64,000 nt of DNA from Trichopria drosophilae (lineage: Eukaryota; Arthropoda; Insecta; Hymenoptera; Diapriidae). Shown in pieces: positions 40,306 through 48,907 of the stretch (the first letter of the stretch is position 1; each line of letters begins with the position of its first letter). The notes beneath the pieces are model-generated. The model made no database searches and had not been told where the DNA came from. It saw only the letters and a program-made list of their open reading frames with translations. Both the position numbers and the translations under genes were made by a program. The stretch is taken from positions 43,741,001 to 43,805,000 of the forward strand of contig CM059583.1 in assembly GCA_030407085.1 (NCBI GenBank), written 5' to 3'.

Positions 40306-40904
40306 TTAATTGGTTTCTAAACTCATCTAATCCGTTAGTATATTAGACTATGATAGCGCATGATAAAAATATCTTATTTCATTTTGTTGTTCAAAAATTC
40401 AGTTATGCCTAGAGAAATGTAATGTGAGAATTATCTGAAACATTCAGACTGACTATCATAAATCATTTAAACAATAATAAAAATCTAGAACATAATTTTA
40501 CCATCACACAATTTATTCCAGAAGTTCAATCAAAATTAACAATAATCAAATCAAAAATCAATTTAGTCTGTCCGATTTTCATTTTTTGAAACTGCCAACA
40601 AAAGAAATAGTAGATGCAATCAATGTAATTATTCCAACGGTTTGAATTGTTGTAAATTTTGAAATTAAGAAATGTTTAAGAAAATTGTGATATCTCAAAA
40701 ATACGACTGGTTTTCATCAAAATTATTCATAATGGAGCGTTTTTCCTATCAAGGCGAAGTACAAATCAGTTTCTATATAATTAGGTTAATCGCATCTTAT
40801 GTTACAAATTAAGTACCTTATCTCATTTTTTTAATATTACGTTAATAGGACAATAATCTAGTAAGCGCCAGATATCACTACTGCTTCTTAATTCATCTAT
40901 AAGA
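40306..40904. other. AT-rich stretch, no feature seen
   Basis: About 600 bases of AT-rich sequence between the fold-back element and the LINE 3' end. Nothing recognisable. Confidence 0.5.
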
Positions 40905-41255
40905 ATGTAGATGTAGATACCATTTATTATTGTCGTGGATCTCATGATCCGTAGACAAACCAGAATTACAAAAAATATATAATATAAGATAGTTACTCAT
41001 TGAATGGGTGGTACTGATAATCGAAGAGTACAGAACAGTACCGCAAAACACATAACAAATAAGTAAAGATAGTGAAGTAAATAATAACGAGAAAGATGCG
41101 CAGCAAGTTTAGCTATGAAAGGATGCAGGTTGACAATATCAGAAGTAATAAAAATTAGTTAACACCCGAATACATAGAGAGTAATGTGGTACAAGAGTTA
41201 TTAAAAATAGATAGTAAATAGTAAAATAGTAGAGCGCAAGACGCATGACTTAAAT

Positions 41256-44198
41256 CTAAGTATCGCATAATCGCCGCAAATAAATCGCTAGTGCCGTTTT
41301 AAATGCCGTTAGTGTCTGCGCATTGCGAATGTGTGGAGGAAGGGACTCCCAAAAGTAAATTTCCGAGATCCAGAATGATTGCTTGAAGGATTCAGTACGA
41401 CAAGTAGGCAGATTGAATCCTGAGTTATATCGCCGAAGTGAATGATGAGAAGGCTGATCAGATAGAATAAAGAGATCACGGAGATAAGATGGCTGGTTAT
41501 AAGTTAGGATCTGGAATGTAAGCGATCCTAAAAAATACTTATGACGTACATCAAGTGGCATCCAGTTGGTTTTACTCCAGTATTGTGATAGGTTTTGATC
41601 ACGACGAAGTTGGTAGACGAATCGAATAGCTGTATTGAGGAGCCGACGTAATTTAGTTTGAAGATAACCAGATGCATTTGAGAATAAGAGACAGGCATAA
41701 TCAAGATGGGGAAGAATTAATGAATTAGCTAAGGTAAGTTTAATTGGAATAGGTAACGAAGAGCCGCGGTAACGTAATCTATGGAGGGTGAAATGTACTT
41801 TGCTACTGATTGAAGAAATATGTCGGTTCCAGGTTAAGTCAGAGGACATGTATACACCCAAATTTTTTACCTCGCTAACAAATGGTATTGTCCGACCATT
41901 CAGGTCAAGTGATGGCAGTGACATTGACTCTAGCAAAGTTAGAGTGTGCCGAGAGCCGAATATAATAGCCTTAGTTTTTTCCTTATTAAGGACAAGCCCG
42001 CACTCTTCAGTCCATGAGTGGAAAGATTTGATATCATCGTTCAATTTGTCGATGGTTTGACTAATAAGACTCACAGGGGTGGACAAATAGAATTGAGTAT
42101 CATCAGCGAATACTAATGCAGTATTACGACAATGGTGGAGTGTAGAGAACATACTATTGAAAACGATGATGAATAATATCGGCCCAAGACTAGTTCCTTG
42201 AGGAACACCAGACGAGGTAAACAGTTGCTGAGCAAAAGTTCCATCAAGTCCCTTGATGGTCTGTGAACGACCCGTAAGATAGGAAAAAATCCAAGTAATG
42301 GCACTGTCATCAAACCCTATGTGTCGGAGTCTTGATAAGATGAGGGGATGACTAAGGGTATCGAATGCTTTGGAAATATCGAAAAGCACTAATATGGTAA
42401 CAAAGCCTTGTTCAACTCTATATCTGATATCATCGATGAGTTTTAACAAAGCAGTTTGTGTGCTATGGAACTTCCTGAATCCGCATTGCCTCGGGTGTAA
42501 GAGATTGTTGTGCTCGATGTAATTAACAATTTTTTTGGTAACTACAGAGTCCAGAAGTTTCGCTATATGTGCTGGATTAACAATAGGTCGAGTATCACTA
42601 GGAGAACGTGGTGAAGCAGTCTTGTTAAGTGGAATAACATAAGAGAACTTCCATAGTGCCGGATAGTCGCCAATAGATAAGGAACGATTAAAAATAGCTG
42701 TGAGGGGAACAATAATGCTTGCTGTGACACGTTGTAGGTGGATGAGTTGTAGTCCATCGGGACTAAGCCCTTTTGATCTTGATAGAGAAGATTGAAATGT
42801 TCTCAAAACTTCATCTGGATGGACAGTTGGAAACGAAAATTGAGGATAATTTGGATTTAGCGGCGTACGTAAAATATCTTGAAGTTGAGATATATTGCAA
42901 GATGGTAGTGCAGAGGCTAAGACTTTATAATGACGATTCAATTCATCTGGAGAAAAATGCTGTAGCGCGGATGAAGAAGACGGTGCAGTGAATCCAAATT
43001 TACGTAGAAAGGCCCAAATTTTAGATGGGTCAGACTGATCTTGAAGCGATGAGCACATATAATTGGTCTTAGCAAGTCGGAGAGCTGTTTTAATGGACTT
43101 CCTAATTAATCGATATTGGTTCATTAAATCATTAGAATGCGACCGTTTCGCCCTACGATAAAGCGTATTTCGATGCTTCATTAAACGCTTAATATCATCA
43201 GTAACCCAAGGAGCAACTGATGTTTTCAGATGTTTCGTTACAAAAGGAGCATGCTTGTCTAGCGCCAGAAATATACTTCGATATAAGCAAGCAAGAAGTT
43301 CAGCAGGTGTACGATCTGATAGAAGGTGATCCGAATATAACTCAGGAAGATTACTACGTAATGCAATTTCCAAATCATTGACTAAATCAGGTGTAGAGCA
43401 ATGGGAAAAATCACGAAATGTAATTGTCTTTTGACGATGTGTAAAGGAGGTAATTTCATACGAAATACGAATTAAATCATGTCCGGCAGAAAAAGGTGTG
43501 GAAGATTGCGAATAATTCTTCACTTTGCCTTCTGAATCGACAATAAATACATCGATAAAACTATGGGAGTCATTATACGCGGAATGATGCGTAGGGCCGA
43601 ATGGTACACAGTATAAAGAATAATCTGAGATAAATTTTTTAAGGTAATTACTATAGAAGTCCGAGGAAGATAGGTTGCAATTCATATCTCCGGTAATGAT
43701 AATATTTTTATATGTGGGAAGATAAAAAACTAGTTTAGTCGCAAATTCCGAGAAAACGAGTCCTCCAGGCCGACGATAAACAACTGCAAATAACAGATTG
43801 GAGGCATTCTTGAATTTAACATTGATAATCAAGTATTCAGGTTCATTAATGGACAAATTTTGCGACGATTCTAATATAGAATATGAAAGGGAATCATGTA
43901 AATAACAGGCTACTCCACCTCCTAAGACAAAGCGATTTCTTCCTGATGATTGCAGTGCACGATCATTGCGAACCAAGTTATATGACGATATCATAACAGA
44001 AGACGAGGGAATGTCAGGATTCAACCAGGTTTCAGTAAGACCAAGTATATGTATTTCAGAATTATGTATTAAAGTTTCAATTTCAGTTAAATGCGCGCGA
44101 AGAGAATTAATATTGCAATGAAAAACATTAAGTAAATTGGAATTACAAGAAATATCAGGTTGAGCGACATTAGAGGAGGTTGAGTAGCTAGCTGGTTG
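41256..44198 (-). CDS. LINE ORF2: APE endonuclease + reverse transcriptase, intact frame
   Basis: The frame is open from directly after the ORF1 stop to TGA at 41258-41256, about 980 codons. The endonuclease at the N-terminus shows CNINSLR (Asn), LTETWL (Glu), VVYRRPG, GDMN, HSFIDVF and GHD (His) motifs. The reverse transcriptase shows FDISKAFDTLSHP, SSGVPQGTSLGPILF and the catalytic FADD (FADDTQFY), then NLGVYMSSDL. The C-terminal region (WNRHISSISSKV onward) is typical of this group. The enzyme nicks target DNA and copies the element RNA there. No in-frame ATG precedes the catalytic Asn and Glu: the first Met is in SSSVM, after both. Initiation must therefore depend on ORF1 translation (readthrough, reinitiation) or a non-AUG codon. 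Confidence 0.95.
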   Translation of the reverse strand, partial: QPASYSTSSNVAQPDISCNSNLLNVFHCNINSLRAHLTEIETLIHNSEIHILGLTETWLNPDIPSSSVMISSYNLVRNDRALQSSGRNRFVLGGGVACYLHDSLSYSILESSQNLSINEPEYLIINVKFKNASNLLFAVVYRRPGGLVFSEFATKLVFYLPTYKNIIITGDMNCNLSSSDFYSNYLKKFISDYSLYCVPFGPTHHSAYNDSHSFIDVFIVDSEGKVKNYSQSSTPFSAGHDLIRISYEITSFTHRQKTITFRDFSHCSTPDLVNDLEIALRSNLPELYSDHLLSDRTPAELLACLYRSIFLALDKHAPFVTKHLKTSVAPWVTDDIKRLMKHRNTLYRRAKRSHSNDLMNQYRLIRKSIKTALRLAKTNYMCSSLQDQSDPSKIWAFLRKFGFTAPSSSSALQHFSPDELNRHYKVLASALPSCNISQLQDILRTPLNPNYPQFSFPTVHPDEVLRTFQSSLSRSKGLSPDGLQLIHLQRVTASIIVPLTAIFNRSLSIGDYPALWKFSYVIPLNKTASPRSPSDTRPIVNPAHIAKLLDSVVTKKIVNYIEHNNLLHPRQCGFRKFHSTQTALLKLIDDIRYRVEQGFVTILVLFDISKAFDTLSHPLILSRLRHIGFDDSAITWIFSYLTGRSQTIKGLDGTFAQQLFTSSGVPQGTSLGPILFIIVFNSMFSTLHHCRNTALVFADDTQFYLSTPVSLISQTIDKLNDDIKSFHSWTEECGLVLNKEKTKAIIFGSRHTLTLLESMSLPSLDLNGRTIPFVSEVKNLGVYMSSDLTWNRHISSISSKVHFTLHRLRYRGSSLPIPIKLTLANSLILPHLDYACLLFSNASGYLQTKLRRLLNTAIRFVYQLRRDQNLSQYWSKTNWMPLDVRHKYFLGSLTFQILTYNQPSYLRDLFILSDQPSHHSLRRYNSGFNLPTCRTESFKQSFWISEIYFWESLPPHIRNAQTLTAFKTALAIYLRRLCDT

Positions 44199-45402
44199 TC
44201 AGTGTATTGCTAACAAATCTTGATCAGTAACGATGGGTACTGTCGGAGATAATCCATCTTTCCTAAAGTATACGCAACCATTACGAGCCCAGACACGCGA
44301 ATGAGTCAACGTCTTTGTTACTTCTTTGGTTTTCTTCAAAAGATCATAGACGGGTCTCGGTAGTACCTCATTGACAAACAACGTAGTTAAATCGGTCTTA
44401 TTCGTTTCCGGAAATATTTCAGCTCGTGTAATTTTACCAACCTTTCGTTTCTGGTTAATTATCAGATTACGTATCCCGGTCGAACTACATGTGACAATAA
44501 TCGAGATAGTAGCGACCTGAGTATTTGACGAAACTTCAGAATAAATCCGGTTGTGATTCGAGTTAAGTTTTCTAAACATGGTTAAAAATGAATTGAGATG
44601 AGCCAAGCCGAGTCTCGATAAGATACGATGCGCAATTTCTACTGATTCGATTTGAGAAATTGCCGGAATGCCGGTGATAATAAAATCCTCATTTGGTTGA
44701 CCAAAGCCTCGTAGGTTTTTAAATTCGCTAATATCAGCTGTATTAGTATGACCGACTGACGTGTTTTGTTCTACACGCTTCGACATGTTGGAGAGTTGCG
44801 CTTGCATGTTTGAAAGCTGCTCAGAATTTTTATTTATTTCCAACGAATTTTTTTTTAATTCAGCCGCATTTTCCAGGGATTGTCTCATTAGTAGGGTAAG
44901 TTTTTCATCGAGACCAAGCGACTCCCAATTTTCCGGCATCGGGACTGACGAAGAATTCGTACTATTTGTACTGTCATCGGAATGCATAGTTAACATGTGC
45001 GGCATTAACGCGTGATCAATAGGTGGGGAATCAACGGTAGGTAAGATACGGGGAAGGAATGAAGAATCGCGAAGAGGAGATACACTAACGGGGGAATAAA
45101 CGAAGAGAGGAGAATTGCCCAAATCAAGCGGTTCGGCTAAGGGGGGAACAAAGTTGAGAGGAGTAGTAGAAGAGGGAAGGGGGGGGATAGACAGTGGGCG
45201 CGATGTGTAAATAATTTAAAGAGCGAGCGCAGCAAATGGTCGAGTTAATGCGAATAAACGTAATGGCACACGATCTATGAAAAACCGAACCACACTCAGA
45301 ACACGAGTATTTATTGCGCGCAGATTGATTGCACTTTATGCAGCTAAGAATTTGGCCGTCCTGGTGATGCGGTGACGGAGGCTTGCGTGTTTTTTTCGGC
45401 AT
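44199..45402 (-). pseudogene. LINE ORF1 (PHD-like finger, coiled coil, FP-like domain), frameshifted
   Basis: The first usable ATG (45402-45400) begins MPKKTRKPPSPHHQDGQ, followed by a cysteine/histidine finger: CIKC, CSEC, FHRSC and a final CC pair, spaced like the PHD-type fingers of CR1-group ORF1 proteins. This frame ends at TGA 45126-45124. The rest of the protein lies in another frame, open from about 45215 to the TGA at 44201-44199. It has a proline/serine-rich linker, a coiled coil (about 44950-44740, LSNMQAQLSNMSKRV), an RNA-binding-like stretch (FIITGIPAISQI) and a C-terminal FP-type segment (VWARNGCVYFRKDGLS). A single-base shift near 45210-45240 would explain the break. ORF1 proteins bind the element RNA in the particle. 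The shift could be a real mutation or a sequencing error. Confidence 0.85.
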
Positions 45403-45700
45403 GAAAATCACTGTACCTGATGATAGGCGATGTATACATACACGATGACAGGTCCTACGAAGGTGAAGTAAATATGTTGTATACACCGGCAGTGGAAATC
45501 ACGTGGTACTGGACATGCGCGTTGATGGATTTCGTCGACACGTGGCGATGGTCAAGCGACGTCGAAAAATAATAACAACTTGACAGGAAAAGTTCCCAAA
45601 CAGGCCAAAGCAGTTAAAATATCGCAATCCAGATACGGAAAAATGCTGGGCCCGTCGATGGGCACTACCTCTCCAAAAATATCTCGCGGGGAGACAGAGA

Positions 45701-46237
45701 AATGGTGAGAAATTGTGGATAAACTACGCGCGAATAAACAATGTGTCTGTACTCACCAACGTACAATGAACAACTCGAATCCGTTTCTTATCGCACGCTT
45801 TTATATATCAACACGTTGGTCCAGAAACACAACTTGCATATTCACAATTTGTTTACCTTTAAAAAAGAAACCATTATATACTTATTATGAAATTGTAGGA
45901 AAATATATTTTTAATACTCCGGGAGTAGAACTCGAATTTGCGCCCTGCAGTGAAATGTTCGAGCGCAAATTATCGAGCCCCATCGTATTAAAAAATATCG
46001 TATGAAACACGGGTAAAATATCGATCTCCGACGAGTGTGATTGTCACCCTCGCTTCGGTAATTGCGCCCTTGTTACATAATATACTATTATGTATATACT
46101 AGAATCTTCACATAGGGCATCTCAAAAAATTAAAATTTTTAGGATTAAATAGAATACGAAAGCAAAATAATATTTTATCTCATAATTTGGTTCAAAAACT
46201 TCAATGCCCCCCCCCCCCATAATGTCGGCCTCGTCCG
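45701..46237. other. Non-coding stretch between LINE and MITE
   Basis: A 96-codon plus-strand ORF (45715-46005) has no recognisable domain and no splice or promoter context. The word TACATAATATACTATTA near 46.08 kb resembles words near 19.84 and 49.04 kb. A C12 run lies at about 46208-46219. Confidence 0.4.
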
Positions 46238-46533
46238 TCTTGTCTGTACTTTTCTAACCCTCCCAATATTTGCCTAGTGAAGGGAAAAAATGTTTCCCCT
46301 ACTCTGCTGACATGCAGTTATAGAACGCGCATACGTCGACCAGACGAAATCAATTTAACCATGGTTTAACCTTTCCTACATCGCTCATGTGTGATGTCAC
46401 CACAGAATTACAGCTCCGTGAGAAGTGGTGGGGAACAGCAATCGAGGAGTAAGGCAAATATTGGGACGGACCTATAGTGGCAAATATTAGGGTGTAGCAA
46501 ATATTGGGAACGCAAATATTGGCGGGACTACTG
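46238..46533. mobile_element. Pogo-like MITE with CCCAATATTTGC inverted repeats
   Basis: The right end GGCGGGACTACTG is followed by TA (46534-46535), the terminal form expected of pogo-type elements. CCTCCCAATATTTGCC near the left is inverted relative to GGCAAATATTGGGACGG and two further GCAAATATTGG copies on the right. Composition and internal words (ATGTCACCACAG, GAGAAGTGG) recall the copies at 7.6 and 26.4 kb. The left terminus is decayed and the boundary approximate. Confidence 0.6.
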
Positions 46534-46544
46534 TAGTGATTTCA

Positions 46545-47060
46545 TCCTGCGATCTTCGTAAATCGAAAACGATCCAGATAGATTGACTGAGATCGCGAAA
46601 GAACGAGATAAATCGATACAAGATGTAAAAACGTCGAGTAAGATCAGAAAGTTGGAGAAAGATCGAACGAGATTGACAAGCATAAAGAACGTTGAATAGG
46701 GATAGAGAGAAATTGAGAAGGATTCAGAAACGTCGACAAAAGATCGACGAAGATCAATAGAGATCTAAATCGATCAATAAAAATCGAGGAAAAACGAGAA
46801 AGAACAAGAAAGAACGAGAAAGAATGGGACAGAACTAGAAAGAACGAGGAATATGGAGAAAGATCCAAATAGAATAAGATCGAGAATGATCCAGAAAAAT
46901 CAGGAGAGATTGAAAAGCCGATAACGATCGAGAAACATCTACCGACATCAACAGAGATTGAGAGCTGATGTCGAGAGAGATTGAGAACTGTCATGATCAA
47001 AATGATCGAGGAAAATGAACTATAGAAACATAGGGAGCTAGTCGAGATGGATCGAAAAAC
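46545..47060. repeat. Purine-rich degenerate minisatellite (GATCGAGAAA-type units)
   Basis: About 500 bases of loosely repeated 9-13 base units such as AGATCGAGAAAG, GAACGAGAAAG and AGATCAATAGAGATC on the plus strand. One strand is almost purely purine apart from the TC of GATC. The 118-codon minus-strand ORF over 46644-47000 (serine, phenylalanine and leucine rich) is a read-through of the repeat and is not a gene. Confidence 0.8.
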
Positions 47061-47673
47061 GATTGGAAGTGATAGAACATTTTTTTTCGAATTTTCGTGT
47101 ATTCGTGTATCTCACTCATTAGCGAATCAAAAAATCGATGTAATCGAATGTTTTCTAAAATTTGTTTAAACGATCCGATGTAACCAAATTTATTTTTTAT
47201 GAAAATTTAGTTTCCTCTACGTTTGTCCTTATATATCATTTCAGAAGATAGCCACCTTCTTGAGAATTACACGTTTTGAAAGTACAATATTAAACGATAA
47301 TTAAAAAATGTTGCGACCTTTCATGAAAAAGCACATTTTCTTCTCGTCCGAGGGAAAAAAATACAGGGTAGTTTCCACCACAAATCTCTCAATATAATGT
47401 GGTTTCATATTTTTTTCATGCAAAACTAATTATTCTCCATCAACCAAAATTACTATGTAAAATTTCTCTACATTCATAAAAAATGTTCTTTTTTATCAAT
47501 GACATTGAATTCGCTTTTTTATATACAGCTTCCTCAATATTACAAATATCGCGAAATTACTCATATATTTTTTATAGCTACATTTTTGTTTACAGTTAAT
47601 AAATTACTTGAATAGTGTTCTGCTAACCGAAACAGTATAAACAATTTATTATTCTACTATTTTAAATTTACAG
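47061..47673. other. AT-rich stretch upstream of the small membrane gene
   Basis: Any promoter or 5' exon of the gene at 47674-47925 should lie here or further left. I could not identify a TATA box, initiator or donor site with confidence. Confidence 0.4.
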
Positions 47674-47925
47674 TATGAAGAAAACAAGTAAGTCAAATAA
47701 TTTCTCGAAAAGTGAAATCTGGATGTAATGGTTTGTAGTCATTTCGGAAAACCTGCCTAATGGGGCGCCTTTTTATCAATCTTGCTACATATTTATTTAA
47801 GTTCTCATCTAATTTCAGTTCTCATGCCCACGGATCTTCTTGGAGTTGGACTTTATGCCGCGGGTTTTCTTGCTTCTGTTTTTATCATTTGTTACATAGT
47901 TTCATCCTCCAAGTATAACTCCTGA
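47674..47925 (+). CDS. Small single-pass membrane protein (or last exons of one), two exons
   Basis: A 14-base micro-exon (47674-47687) sits between TTTACAG and a consensus donor AA|GTAAGT. After a 131-base intron ending CTAATTTCAG, a terminal exon (47819-47925) continues the frame. The joined protein is MKKTILMPTDLLGVGLYAAG, FLASVFIICYIVSSSKYNS, then TGA. One hydrophobic segment (about residues 11-31) and a short polar serine/lysine tail suggest a tail- or signal-anchored membrane peptide of 39 residues (33 from the second Met). The micro-exon could equally be internal, making this the anchor of a larger protein. AATAAA follows at 48160-48165. Frame continuity across two good splice sites and the poly(A) signal support it. 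I do not recognise the family. Confidence 0.55.
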
Positions 47926-48159
47926 GTAACAAAAAATAGTCGCATAATCCTCCTGAGCACAAGTTTTTCTTTTCCCATATGGAAACAACGTAGTTTGGAC
48001 GAGTATACTCATCCTTGTGGACAAAAGGGTTAATAATGTTCAAAACCAAATGCAATATTTCTGATTTCGAGCAGAAATGAGCTTTCAAGTATAGCGCTAG
48101 CCCTCTACGGCTACTGGAAGTAAATCGATTGGCTTCGATCATTGTTATAGAAACTCTAA

Positions 48160-48165
48160 AATAAA
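48160..48165 (+). promoter_or_regulatory. Polyadenylation signal of the small membrane gene
   Basis: AATAAA, 235 bases after the TGA at 47923-47925. The 3' untranslated part covers a minus-strand ORF (47885-48142) that I regard as incidental. Confidence 0.5.
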
Positions 48166-48460
48166 TACGTATTGAATGGAATATGATCGTTCCCTTGAGG
48201 AAGAAATATCTTAGTTTAATTTAAAAGAAGTCTGTAAAAATACTGTACTTTTTTAAATGCAACAAAATTCAAACGTTTTTTTTTCAATTATTTTTAATTG
48301 TGCCTCCCTACTTAGCAATATCATTACTAAAACATGATTTCAGAACAATGCATTATACCTTTGCGACCCCAAGTTTGAATCACAAAGTTATAAATAATAA
48401 TAATATTTATATCAGATATCATGCAAATGATTGGTATAACAGTATAGACAATATGAAAGA

Positions 48461-48466
48461 TTTATT
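48461..48466 (-). promoter_or_regulatory. Polyadenylation signal of the collagen gene
   Basis: AATAAA on the minus strand, about 295 bases past the collagen stop codon (48763-48761). It is the first canonical signal downstream of that stop. Confidence 0.55.
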
Positions 48467-48760
48467 CACGTATTTCGTAATTCCCAAAGAACCTTAAAAA
48501 ATTACAAAAAGTATTCCTAAAAATGCAGAATTTAGAGTTTCTGTCAAACATTCTTACAAAAATGTGGTAATAAAAAATAAATTACACATATATTAATCTA
48601 ACATTATGCTAAGATAAATTCTCCTTAGATAAATTCATTCATATTTTCATTTCATTCACAATAACCGCTAAAAGCACGATTGACGAAAAAACATTTCGTT
48701 ATTTTCACATATAACGAAGATTAAGAAAATTATGAAATTAGATTTAACCATGATGTGTCG

Positions 48761-48907
48761 TCATCGGAAACATACTGAACCAATATCGATCCAGAAGCTT
48801 TGTTCCGGTTTACCAATATCTCGTAGTGCAATATCCAGAATTGGAAGTCTCGAGGATTTATCGGTTTTGTAAACGATTACGGTTTGCCTCCAGGTCGAGT
48901 CTCGGAC
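48761..48907 (-). CDS. Fibrillar collagen, terminal exon
   Basis: A 147-base exon after TTTTTAG. It encodes [40 protein letters not shown] and DIGSVCFR, stop TGA at 48763-48761. TW-x-x-TV-x-x-YKT-x-K-SSRLPI and the final D-x-G-x-VCF are diagnostic of the end of fibrillar procollagens. Confidence 0.97.
   Translation of the reverse strand, partial: VRDSTWRQTVIVYKTDKSSRLPILDIALRDIGKPEQSFWIDIGSVCFR

Larger units (their letters stand above)
40905..45700 (-). mobile_element. Nearly complete non-LTR retrotransposon (CR1/L2 group)
   Basis: Two ORFs (45402-44199 region and 44198-41256) are followed by a 3' untranslated part of about 350 bases with AATAAA and a short repeated end (TATCTACATCTACATTC) near 40905-40945. 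GC content is visibly higher than in the flanks. An ORF1 with a PHD-like finger, coiled coil and FP-like C-terminus, plus an ORF2 with APE-type endonuclease and reverse transcriptase, places it in the CR1/L2 group. I cannot assign a named family. ORF2 is uninterrupted for about 980 codons, so the insertion is young. The 5' limit is uncertain (GC content drops near 45.7 kb) and no target duplication was found. Confidence 0.9.

Noticed and set aside
41788..42991. Plus- and minus-strand ORFs of 64-90 codons within the LINE
   Set aside because: Out-of-frame shadows of ORF2, which has all reverse transcriptase motifs in one frame.
44761..45015. 84-codon plus-strand ORF
   Set aside because: Antisense shadow of LINE ORF1.
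46644..47000. 118-codon minus-strand ORF
   Set aside because: Low-complexity translation (Ser, Phe, Leu) of the purine minisatellite.
47885..48142. 85-codon minus-strand ORF
   Set aside because: Covers the end and 3' untranslated part of the plus-strand small membrane gene. No domain and no splice context. Kept only as an alternative.
48300..48497. 65-codon plus-strand ORF
   Set aside because: Lies between the two convergent poly(A) signals, is AT-rich and has no domain.
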